The notes under the pieces were generated by a model. It ran no database searches, had not been told where the DNA came from, and was given only the letters and a program-made list of their open reading frames with translations. A stretch of 64,000 nt of DNA from Piscinibacterium candidicorallinum (GTDB lineage: Bacteria > Pseudomonadota > Gammaproteobacteria > Burkholderiales > Burkholderiaceae_C): NCBI RefSeq assembly GCF_047549485.1, contig NZ_CP180191.1:992001-1056000 (forward strand), read 5' to 3'. Positions 9,118 to 16,618 of the stretch are shown in pieces (within the stretch, counting starts at the first letter, position 1; the number at the start of each line of letters is the position of its first letter). Position numbers and translations under genes: made by a program.

Positions 9118-9960
9118 TCAACCGCCTGCGTCTTCGGGGCGGTAACTGATAGTGAATTCCCGCGCGCCGCCGGGCGGCTGCGGAAACGGATTGCATGCTC
9201 GAATCCCTCGTACGACTGCTTCGTCGAAGGCAGTATTCCCGCCCGAACGACGAACCGTCACTTTGCCAATGCTGCCGTCCGGAAGGCGTTCGACAAGGAA
9301 TTCGCTCGGAGCGTTCCCCCGCACCAGCCCGATTGGAAAGCTCACATTGGGCCGTACACAAGCGACCACCTTTGCATTGAACGTCGGGTCTCCGCGTGGA
9401 CTTGATGTGGCATTGGAGCTCCCAGCACCCAGATGCTGCGTGGCCTGTGCCTGCAGACGTCGCATGTTGTCCAGCTGTCTCTGCTCCGCCGCAGCTGCAT
9501 CGGCCTTTGCCTTCGCCTGCTTTTCGCGTTCCAGTTTCTGGGCCGTCTCCCGGTCACGCCGTTCACGCTCCAGCCGTTCACGTTCGCTGCGCTTTCGCTC
9601 CTCGAGTTCGCGCGCCTTGCGCAGGGCGATCTCGGCTTGGACGGCCGCCTCGTCAATCTTTGGCTCGGGCCGCGGCGCCTGTGCGGCCACAGGCGGAGGT
9701 GGCGGCGGCGCGGGCGGGGCAGCAAGTTGCGGCGCCGGGCTCCAAAGCTCAGCCTCGATCGCCTCGACATGCGCGGACTGCCAGCGGACACTGAAGAACA
9801 GCGCTGCGATCAGCGCACCGTGGGCTGCAAGCGAAAGGCTCCACGACTGCCAGCCGCCGGGTGGGGGAGGAACCCGGCGCGTCGGTGCAGTCATGGCTGC
9901 TATGGCGGCCAAGCGATCCAGATCGACCCGTGCAGTGGCGGTGGGCGCTTCGAGAGGCAT
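9118..9960 (-). CDS. tolA: Tol-Pal system envelope-spanning protein TolA
   Basis: TolA links the TolQR motor in the inner membrane to TolB/Pal at the outer membrane. The 280-residue protein has one transmembrane helix near residues 35-54 (SLSLAAHGALIAALFFSV). A proline-rich stretch and a long charged coiled coil (about 95-170, rich in E, R, K, A) follow, then a C-terminal domain (about 190-280) ending FTISYRPEDAGG. The domain carries VACVRPNVSFPIG and VRRSGGNTAFDEAVVRGI, typical of the TonB/TolA C-terminal fold. It starts 6 bp after tolR. Confidence 0.92.
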   Translation of the reverse strand: MPLEAPTATARVDLDRLAAIAAMTAPTRRVPPPPGGWQSWSLSLAAHGALIAALFFSVRWQSAHVEAIEAELWSPAPQLAAPPAPPPPPPVAAQAPRPEPKIDEAAVQAEIALRKARELEERKRSERERLERERRDRETAQKLEREKQAKAKADAAAAEQRQLDNMRRLQAQATQHLGAGSSNATSSPRGDPTFNAKVVACVRPNVSFPIGLVRGNAPSEFLVERLPDGSIGKVTVRRSGGNTAFDEAVVRGIRACNPFPQPPGGAREFTISYRPEDAGG

Positions 9961-9966
9961 GCGAAA

Positions 9967-10395
9967 TCAGCTCGCCGGCTTGACGGAGAGACCCACGCGC
10001 TTCACACCCTTGCGTTGCAACTCATCCATGACCTTGAGCACGGCTTCGTAGCGCACGTCCTTGTCCGCCGAGATCACGACCGGCTTCTCGGTCTTTGACT
10101 GAAGAGACAGGACGCGACTTGCGATCTCTTCAATGCGTGTGGAGCCCAGCGGTTTCGACGTCTCGCGGTCAACCGCTTCGATGATCGCACCAGACTTGTC
10201 GATGACCAGCTCGACCGGTCGCTCGGCGGGTTGCGTGGTTCGACTGCCGACCGAGGGCAGATTGACGACGGAGGGTGCAATCAGTGGCGCCGACACCATG
10301 AAGATAATCAGCAGCACCAGCATCACGTCGATGTACGGAACGACGTTGATCTCTGCCTTGAATCGCTTCGCGCGACGAACACGCCAGTCACTCAT
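9967..10395 (-). CDS. tolR: Tol-Pal system proton-channel protein TolR
   Basis: TolR is an ExbD-like inner-membrane protein that forms the proton-driven motor with TolQ. The 142-residue sequence has a short basic cytoplasmic tail and one transmembrane helix, VPYIDVMLVLLIIFMVSAPL. The conserved membrane aspartate is Asp23, the same number as the essential TolR residue in E. coli. A periplasmic domain follows with VISADKDVRYEAVLKVMDEL. It is separated from tolQ by 14 bp and from tolA by 6 bp. Confidence 0.96.
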   Translation of the reverse strand: MSDWRVRRAKRFKAEINVVPYIDVMLVLLIIFMVSAPLIAPSVVNLPSVGSRTTQPAERPVELVIDKSGAIIEAVDRETSKPLGSTRIEEIASRVLSLQSKTEKPVVISADKDVRYEAVLKVMDELQRKGVKRVGLSVKPAS

Positions 10396-10409
10396 GCTGG
10401 TGATCCCGA

Positions 10410-11090
10410 TCAGCGGGCCTGACGTTGAAGGATGTTGGAAAACTCATCCATGAATGTCTCGAACCGGTTCGCAAGGCGGTCCGAATCGGCCACGAAGCGG
10501 TTGTAGGCCACCGTGGCCGGGATCGCAGCAAACAGACCGATCGCTGTGGCGATCAGCGCCTCGGCAATACCCGGCGCAACGTGCGCGAGTGTGGCCTGTT
10601 GAACGTTTGCCAGGCCGCGGAATGCGTTCATGATGCCCCAGACGGTCCCGAACAGCCCCACATAAGGCGACACGGACCCGACTGAAGCGAGCAACGGAAG
10701 CTTGCGCTCGAGCGAGTCCATTTCCCGCTGGTAGGTGGCTCGCATTGCCCGCCGCGCACCATCAAGCTGGCTGCCCGGGTCACCCGGGCGGCTGGTGCGC
10801 ACCTTCATGAACTCGTGCAGGCCAGCCTCGAAAATTCTCTCCAGCGGCCCACCGTCACGGCCTTTGCGCTGTTGAGCTCGCTGCAGAAGAGCAGCCAGGT
10901 CACCGCCACTCCAGAACTCGTGTTCGAAGCGCCGGGTTGCCGACAGCGCGGAAGACAAGCTGAAGTGCTTGCGAAAGATCGTGTACCAGGACACGAGCGA
11001 GGCCAGTACCAGCCCCGCCATCACGATCTGCACGACGAGACTGGCTTGGGCGATGAGGGTGAGAACGGAGAGATCCGCTGTGGTGAGCAT
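10410..11090 (-). CDS. tolQ: Tol-Pal system proton-channel protein TolQ
   Basis: TolQ is the ExbB/MotA-like three-helix stator component of the Tol motor. The 226-residue protein has an N-terminal helix (LTLIAQASLVVQIVMAGLVL) and a cytoplasmic loop with basic and acidic residues. Its C-terminal helix pair contains ASVGSVSPYVGLFGTVWGIM and AEALIATAIGLFAAIPATVA, the most conserved stretches of the family. The start at 11090 (MLTTADLS) matches family length; the longer frame to 11177 adds unrelated sequence. It is the first gene of the tol operon, so the promoter should lie in the 127-bp gap shared with the divergent glycosyltransferase gene. Confidence 0.95.
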   Translation of the reverse strand: MLTTADLSVLTLIAQASLVVQIVMAGLVLASLVSWYTIFRKHFSLSSALSATRRFEHEFWSGGDLAALLQRAQQRKGRDGGPLERIFEAGLHEFMKVRTSRPGDPGSQLDGARRAMRATYQREMDSLERKLPLLASVGSVSPYVGLFGTVWGIMNAFRGLANVQQATLAHVAPGIAEALIATAIGLFAAIPATVAYNRFVADSDRLANRFETFMDEFSNILQRQAR

Positions 11091-11217
11091 GTGGTGCGTC
11101 AGTGGGCTGAGGGGGAGGGAGACCTTTGGTGAGGCACAAGGCGATGTTACAAAGCCTGTGCTTACAGACCGACACAAGAGCGCGAGGTTCAGTGCGGTTC
11201 AACCTCCGGAGAAGCGC

Positions 11218-12444
11218 ATGGCACGCATCATGGTGGCTTGGGAGCTGGGTGCCGGCTCCGGTCATGAGGCGGTTTCACTCAGGGTCGCCGACTTGCTCTC
11301 TGCCCGGGGCCATGAGGTCGTGTTCGCTCTCCATGAGGAGCAGACGACTCGCGCCAGGGCACCTCACCGCTACATGACCGTGGCCGTACGCTCGCCTCGC
11401 GTCGCGCCAACAATTGCCGACCCTGGCAACTTTGCCGAGTGCATCGAAGCTGCCGGGTTTCTTGATTCCGCGGTACTCAGCGAGTCGCTGGCGGTCTGGT
11501 TACGTGTGCAGCAGCAACTTGCTCCCGATCTGATGATCGAGGACTTCGCCCCCACCGCATTGCTGGCAGCGAGGTGTACGGGATTGCCCTCGGTGTCGCT
11601 GGGGGGCGGGTTCTGCATCGCGCCGGCATGGGCGCCTTGGCCCGCATTCCGGCATTGGGCCCCCGTTCCAGCAGACCGGCTACTTGCGGCGGAATACCGA
11701 GCCCTGCTGGCCTGCAATTCCGTACTTGCGGCGCACGGGTGCACAGTCTTGGGGTCCATGGGCGAGCTGTACGCAGCGACCACCGCCCTGCTGACCACTT
11801 GGCCAGCGCTTGATCCCTACGCTGAATTCCGGCGCGGCGCACACTATCTCGGCCCGTTTGATTCCAACGCATCGGTGACTGCCTCAGCAGCGCTGGATCC
11901 CGGCTTGGCGCCTGAGGCGGTCGCGTACCTGCGATGGGATCCTTCTGGAGCGGCGCTGCCGGTCCTCGCGGCGCTCGCGCAAGCCAAGGTGAGCACTCAG
12001 GCAGCCGTGCCTGACCTGGGTGTGGACGTGCGCCAAATGCTGGCTGGGTCCACTGTTCGGATCGTCGACTGGATCGCGGATCTCCCGGGAGCATTTGCGA
12101 GGGCGCGATTTGCAGTGACTCATGGCGGCCAGGGCGCAACGCTGCAGGCCTTGGCGGCGGGTTGTCCGGTGCTGGTTGTGCCCACCCAGGCGGAGCAGTA
12201 CATCACAGGGGCTCGACTGGCGTCGTTGGGGCTCGGCATGGTGGTCCGCCCGCGCAGTTCTACCGAGGAACTCAACGCGGCGATCGATCATCTGCGGCGA
12301 GAGCATGCGGTGTTCGCAGAGCGGGTGGCCAGGTTTGTTCAGGATCAGCGATCGGCCTGCGTGGCGCCGCCAGAATCGATTGATGCCTGGCTTGTTCAGT
12401 ACATCGAATCCGTGCTGAACCGCCAGGTCAATCGCGTGCACTGA
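11218..12444 (+). CDS. GT1-family (UGT/MGT-like) glycosyltransferase
   Basis: The 408-residue protein looks like a soluble GT-B-fold glycosyltransferase of family GT1, related to macrolide and UDP-glucuronosyl transferases. The N-terminal half begins MARIMVAWELGAGSGHEAVSL with the glycine-rich acceptor-side loop seen in this group. The C-terminal half has the nucleotide-sugar signature FAVTHGGQGATLQALAAGCP followed by VLVVPTQAEQYITGARLASL. The ATG at 11218 has GGAGAAG just upstream and is preferred over the frame opening at 10969, which would run through tolQ. The 3' end overlaps the end of ybgC (convergent) by 17 bp. Donor and acceptor cannot be told from sequence. Its position between ybgC and tolQ is unusual. 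Confidence 0.8.
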   Translation: MARIMVAWELGAGSGHEAVSLRVADLLSARGHEVVFALHEEQTTRARAPHRYMTVAVRSPRVAPTIADPGNFAECIEAAGFLDSAVLSESLAVWLRVQQQLAPDLMIEDFAPTALLAARCTGLPSVSLGGGFCIAPAWAPWPAFRHWAPVPADRLLAAEYRALLACNSVLAAHGCTVLGSMGELYAATTALLTTWPALDPYAEFRRGAHYLGPFDSNASVTASAALDPGLAPEAVAYLRWDPSGAALPVLAALAQAKVSTQAAVPDLGVDVRQMLAGSTVRIVDWIADLPGAFARARFAVTHGGQGATLQALAAGCPVLVVPTQAEQYITGARLASLGLGMVVRPRSSTEELNAAIDHLRREHAVFAERVARFVQDQRSACVAPPESIDAWLVQYIESVLNRQVNRVH

Positions 12445-12886
12445 CTCTGGGCGCCAGCCGCTCAACAAGCATCTGCGGGATACGCTTGGGCTTAAGCGTG
12501 CGTGTATCCACATAGCCCAGACGGATCTGACTCGTGACGAGGCACTGGTCACCCTTCACCACCCATTGATCGAGGGTGAGGCTGGCTCGACCCATTTCAT
12601 GGATGGCAGTGCGCACATCGAGCAGGTCCTCTAGCCGAGCGGGCGCCAGATAGTTCGCAGTGACGCCAAGCACAACAAATACGCCAAACTGTTCATGGAC
12701 AAGGTCCGCATGCGGCAGACCGAGATCGCGCAGCCATTCGGTGCGCGCGCGTTCCATGAATTTCAGGTAGTTGGCGTAGTAGACGATGCCGGCTGCATCG
12801 GTATCCTCAAAGTAGACGCGGATTCGATGGCATGCGGCGGCGGCCGGCGCAACTGTGCTGAGCGTGTACATCGGCGCATTGTGCAT
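12428..12886 (-). CDS. ybgC: Tol-Pal-associated acyl-CoA thioesterase YbgC
   Basis: YbgC is a small hotdog-fold thioesterase acting on acyl-CoA or acyl-ACP, tied to phospholipid metabolism at the inner membrane. The 152-residue product has the 4-hydroxybenzoyl-CoA thioesterase-like motif RVYFEDTDAAGIVYYANYLK, with the catalytic aspartate in DTDAAG, followed by FMERARTEWLRDLG. YbgC normally heads the tol operon; here it is on the same strand as tolQ but about 1.3 kb away, behind a glycosyltransferase gene on the other strand. A second in-frame ATG at 12871 is an equally good start; neither has a clear ribosome-binding site. Confidence 0.9.
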   Translation of the reverse strand: MHNAPMYTLSTVAPAAAACHRIRVYFEDTDAAGIVYYANYLKFMERARTEWLRDLGLPHADLVHEQFGVFVVLGVTANYLAPARLEDLLDVRTAIHEMGRASLTLDQWVVKGDQCLVTSQIRLGYVDTRTLKPKRIPQMLVERLAPRVSARD

Positions 12887-12934
12887 CGTGTTCGCGCGTC
12901 GATGCCGGCGGCACGGCGCATCAGGGGAGCAAGC

Positions 12935-14938
12935 ATGACAGTGTCAATCAGCGCGCATACCTGCGAGCAGCTTGAAGCGCTGCTGCGCGTGATCGCCAAC
13001 GATCCCCGCGCCGATCGCGTCGCGCGACTCGGCCAGCTGGCGAGGTACGTGGCGGCGGAACGGCCGGCCGATGCACTCGATTGGATCTGTGACCTTCTCG
13101 AACGCGAAACGGATCTACGGGACGGTCTGGGCAGGTTGCTGGCGGGGGAACTGCTCGTCAGCCCCTTTCATCGCGAACTTTCGGACACCGGCGCACACGT
13201 CGGTCATGGTCTGCTGGCGCAGACAGCGTTTCGCCTCGGGCGCACACTCGTCCCGCCGGTACCTCCGGCCGGCGGTGCGCAGGCCGTGCTGCACGCAATT
13301 GCGGCATCCAGTTCGGCGGCTCGCTGGGTCGTTGCCGCGGGGGTGGATCGCTGGCGGCGACTGCTCAAGATCCTGGCTAAAGCGCCCGACTGGTCAGCTG
13401 ACGGCGCTGCAGCCGAGCACCTGGGCCTCGAGATTCACATGGCGATGCGCTGGGTTGCGCTGCGTGCTGCATCCACTGCCACCTCCGAAGATGTTCAGGT
13501 GCTGCTGAAGCCCGCAGTCTCTGAGACCGCAAGCTTCACAACGCTGCCCGCCGCTGTGGAGCGCAGCTTCTCCACGGATGCCGTACCCGACGCGCGCACC
13601 ACCTTGCTCGCACAGCTCGTCCAGTGCGAGCAGCTCGCCCGCCGGTGGCGCTCGACAGCGCGAGAGGCCGGCACGACCGCCGGTCTGACGCACCACATCC
13701 GCGGCCTGCGCGAGGCGGCGGTGCGCTTGAAGCGGCTCGCGCTCGTCATACAGCGTGGAGACGCAGCATTCGAGCAGGGTGCAGGGCTGCTCGTCGAGGT
13801 GCTGGTCTCCTACGCGGAACGCAACAGCTTGACTCAGCTGGTGCGTCGCTCAAGCGCCGATCTGGCCTATCGCGTGACTGAAAGCGCCAGCCGGGATGGG
13901 GAGCACTACGTTGCGAACTCGCGAAGGGAGTGGGCGGGTCTGCTGCGTGCCGCCTGCCTTGCCGGCGTGGTGATTGCCTTCATGGCCATCATCAAGATCA
14001 AGATTGCGGCTGCCCACCTGCCCCTGTTGTGGGAAGCCCTGCTGGTCTGCCTTAATTACGGCCTGGGCTTTGTATTCATCCACCTGATTCATGGCACGGT
14101 GGCGACCAAGCAGCCCGCCATGACTGCCGCCGTGCTCGCGCGGCGTCTGGCCGAGGATGACGGCACGCCGCTGGCGATGCAGCAGACGGTCGACCTGTGC
14201 GTGAGAATGGCCCGCAGCCAGACCATTGCGGTCGCGGGCAACGTCCTTGTGGCGGCGCCCGTCGCATTGCTGCTCTACATGCTCTGGCCGATGCTGACCG
14301 GGCACACGCTGATCAACGAGGTGAAGGCAACCGCCTTCATTGCCGATGCAAGTGTCTGGGCAGGCCCCGCGCTCGTGTTTGCGGGCATCGCCGGCTGCTG
14401 CCTGTTTCTGGCCGGCATGATCAGCGGCTGGTTCGACAACCTTGCCGGTGTGACACGACTGTCTGCCCGGCTGGCTGTCCATCCGCTCTTGCTGAGCACG
14501 TTGGGCGCGGACCGTTCGGCTCGCCTTGGTCGGTACATGGGCGAGCATCTGGGTGCGCTGACCGGCAACCTGACGTTCGGTTTCCTGTTGGGTGGGGTGA
14601 GCTTTCTTGGGGTGCTGACCGGTACCGGTCTGGACATCCGCCACGTAGCGTTCTCGTCCGCGAACACGACCTTCGCGATCGCGCACTCGTGGGCCGAGAT
14701 GCAGGCCTGGCTCATTCCACTGCTGGTGGTGGGTGTGCTGCTGATTGGCGCCGTCAACATCACCGTGAGCTTCGGGTTGTCCTTGTTCATGGCGATCCGT
14801 GCGCGCGGTGCCGAAGACGTCCGGACCGGCCTGCTGCTCTTTCTGCTCGGTCGCCGCCTGCTACGCAATCCCCTGCAGTTCTTTGTGCCACCCAAGAACG
14901 AGCCCGGTGCAGCATCGGAAGGCAGTGAGGCGCCCTGA
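12935..14938 (+). CDS. Gcr-family 'site-specific recombinase' polytopic membrane protein (SpecificRecomb)
   Basis: This 667-residue protein fits the SpecificRecomb/Gcr family of betaproteobacteria and Neisseria, which was named for a link to pilin gene conversion. The N-terminal two thirds are helical and soluble-looking. The C-terminal third has several strong transmembrane stretches, for example AGVVIAFMAIIKIKIAA, VLVAAPVALLLYMLWPML, VFAGIAGCCLFLAGMISGWF and LLVVGVLLIGAVNITVSFGL. No serine or tyrosine recombinase motif is visible, so the recombinase label is doubtful. The ATG at 12935 has a strong AGGGGAG site ending 5 nt upstream. It is divergent from ybgC by about 50 bp. Confidence 0.8.
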   Translation: MTVSISAHTCEQLEALLRVIANDPRADRVARLGQLARYVAAERPADALDWICDLLERETDLRDGLGRLLAGELLVSPFHRELSDTGAHVGHGLLAQTAFRLGRTLVPPVPPAGGAQAVLHAIAASSSAARWVVAAGVDRWRRLLKILAKAPDWSADGAAAEHLGLEIHMAMRWVALRAASTATSEDVQVLLKPAVSETASFTTLPAAVERSFSTDAVPDARTTLLAQLVQCEQLARRWRSTAREAGTTAGLTHHIRGLREAAVRLKRLALVIQRGDAAFEQGAGLLVEVLVSYAERNSLTQLVRRSSADLAYRVTESASRDGEHYVANSRREWAGLLRAACLAGVVIAFMAIIKIKIAAAHLPLLWEALLVCLNYGLGFVFIHLIHGTVATKQPAMTAAVLARRLAEDDGTPLAMQQTVDLCVRMARSQTIAVAGNVLVAAPVALLLYMLWPMLTGHTLINEVKATAFIADASVWAGPALVFAGIAGCCLFLAGMISGWFDNLAGVTRLSARLAVHPLLLSTLGADRSARLGRYMGEHLGALTGNLTFGFLLGGVSFLGVLTGTGLDIRHVAFSSANTTFAIAHSWAEMQAWLIPLLVVGVLLIGAVNITVSFGLSLFMAIRARGAEDVRTGLLLFLLGRRLLRNPLQFFVPPKNEPGAASEGSEAP

Positions 14939-14951
14939 ACCGCGCGATCAG

Positions 14952-14971
14952 GTGCGCAACCCGCGGCGCAC
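14952..14971. terminator. Weak hairpin between convergent genes
   Basis: A 6-bp perfect inverted repeat, GTGCGC and GCGCAC with an 8-nt loop, lies in the 44-bp gap between the convergent ends of the Gcr-family gene and the GGDEF-like gene. No T-tract follows on either strand, so intrinsic termination is only a possibility. Confidence 0.3.
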
Positions 14972-14982
14972 GTGCCTTGCAC

Positions 14983-16617
14983 TCAGGTCGATGGCGACCG
15001 CAGTGCCCCGCCCAGCGCGGCATCAATGAGCGCTTGCGCCTCATAACCGTGGTCGCGCGTGTCAGCCACACCCAGCGCCATCTGAACCACGGTGCCTTCC
15101 AGCATCGGGAGGGCACGCTCGCTGATCAGAGTCATGCGGGCCCGCGCCTGGCGTGCGTCGCAATGCTCGAGCACCACCAGAACCGTGTCATCGTCGTAGC
15201 GGCAGCCAAAGTCATAAGCGCGCAGCTGCGCTTCCATGGAGATCGCCAGCGCGTTCACAAGCCGCGTCTCAAGAGCACCATCAACGAACTCGGCGCCGCC
15301 AGCGTCAGAGAACCGGACGGCCACCAGAGCGACTGGTGTCTGTGTTCTCGAGCAGCGCGACAGCAATGCAGGCAGGCTCTGAACCAAGTGGCGTCGCGTG
15401 TATAGGCCGCTGATCGGATCGCGAAGCGCCAGCTGTTGAATCTGCAGCTGCATGGCAAATGCCTGATCCTGCTCGGTGCGGCGGCGCGCGATCTCGAAGC
15501 GTGCCTTCTGCATTTTCAGGCGTAGGCCGGCGCAGCGCTGCGCAAACCCTTCGGACAGCGTGGCATGTGTGACCGCGTGGGCGTAGGCCTTGGCATAGGC
15601 ATCCTCGCCAGCGCGGGCTTGAGCGGCGTCCATCGCCAGCCCGCACAGGCGCCGGTCGGCGCGCAGGTCCTCGTCGGTGAGCGCGCCGAGCGCCTCCTCG
15701 AGCCAGCGTGCCGCTTCGGCAAAGCGGCCCATTGCGAGGAACAGCCGGCCTTCATGCACCCGCTGGACCTGGTAGATCCGGCTCTGGTCGACCGGCACGA
15801 GGGTTCGCGCGCCGATCAAGGTTTGCTGCGCGGCTTCAAAGTCGCCGCGGCGCGTCTGGAGTTCCGCAGCCGCCAGTGCGAGCCGGTGCTGCAGCGCCTG
15901 GGGCTGCCGCGCATCGGCAGACATGGCTTGCAGCACCGCGCCCAGGGCCTGCTCGGGGGCCACTGTGGCCGCGGCAAGCAGTGCCTGCTGGGCGATCAGA
16001 CGTGATACGAGCCAGTCATTACCCAGGGCGCGCAGTGCGAGTTCGCTCTCGCACAGGCATTCCGCGGCATAGGTCCAGTCATGGGCATCGATGGCGTGCT
16101 CGGCCAGCTTGAGAAACAGCCAGGCCCGCTCGGGTCTCTGCCGGAATCGCTCCGCGCTGTCCAGAGCCGCATACAAGGCAGTGAATGCCGCATCAGGGTC
16201 CTGCAGGCGCAGGCTGGCGGCGTACTGCACGTGCAGGCTCTGCAGCAGATCTTCAGGCATCGCCTGCTCGCTGCAGGTGGCTTCGAGCTGTCGGGCGCCG
16301 CGCAGGGCGAGGGCGGCGTCGCCCTCGATCGCATCCTGCATGCCCTGCGCCGCGGCGAGCAGCCAGCGCAGCCGGCCGGAGCCTGACTGCCGCGCTGCTT
16401 CGTGGGCATGACGCAGATGCACGCGTGCCACACGTGCATCGCCGTAGTGCTGCTCGCGCGTGGCGATCAGCAAATGGCCCCAGGCGCGATCGTCACCCTG
16501 CAGGGAGGTGACGAGCCGGTGCGCGCGCTCGCTGACTTCGTCGGGGCGGGCGTGCAGCTCCTCCCAGTTGGCTTGTGCGTCAAGCCAGACGTCGGAAGCC
16601 GCAGCGCCTTGTGCCAT
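14983..16617 (-). CDS. TPR-like protein with degenerate C-terminal GGDEF domain
   Basis: The 544-residue protein begins MAQGAAASDVWLDAQANWEE and has no signal peptide or transmembrane segment. Residues about 20-390 are alanine- and arginine-rich helices with TPR-like spacing, for example AWLFLKLAEHAIDAHDWTYAAECL. The last 160 residues resemble a GGDEF domain (RDPISGLYTRRHLVQSLP opens it). The active-site loop reads RYDDDT around residues 473-478 in place of GGDEF/GGEEF, so cyclase activity is unlikely and a sensory or scaffold role is more probable. The ATG at 16617 lies one base after the stop of the upstream S9 peptidase, so the two are probably co-translated. Confidence 0.72.
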   Translation of the reverse strand: MAQGAAASDVWLDAQANWEELHARPDEVSERAHRLVTSLQGDDRAWGHLLIATREQHYGDARVARVHLRHAHEAARQSGSGRLRWLLAAAQGMQDAIEGDAALALRGARQLEATCSEQAMPEDLLQSLHVQYAASLRLQDPDAAFTALYAALDSAERFRQRPERAWLFLKLAEHAIDAHDWTYAAECLCESELALRALGNDWLVSRLIAQQALLAAATVAPEQALGAVLQAMSADARQPQALQHRLALAAAELQTRRGDFEAAQQTLIGARTLVPVDQSRIYQVQRVHEGRLFLAMGRFAEAARWLEEALGALTDEDLRADRRLCGLAMDAAQARAGEDAYAKAYAHAVTHATLSEGFAQRCAGLRLKMQKARFEIARRRTEQDQAFAMQLQIQQLALRDPISGLYTRRHLVQSLPALLSRCSRTQTPVALVAVRFSDAGGAEFVDGALETRLVNALAISMEAQLRAYDFGCRYDDDTVLVVLEHCDARQARARMTLISERALPMLEGTVVQMALGVADTRDHGYEAQALIDAALGGALRSPST

Positions 16618-16618
16618 G

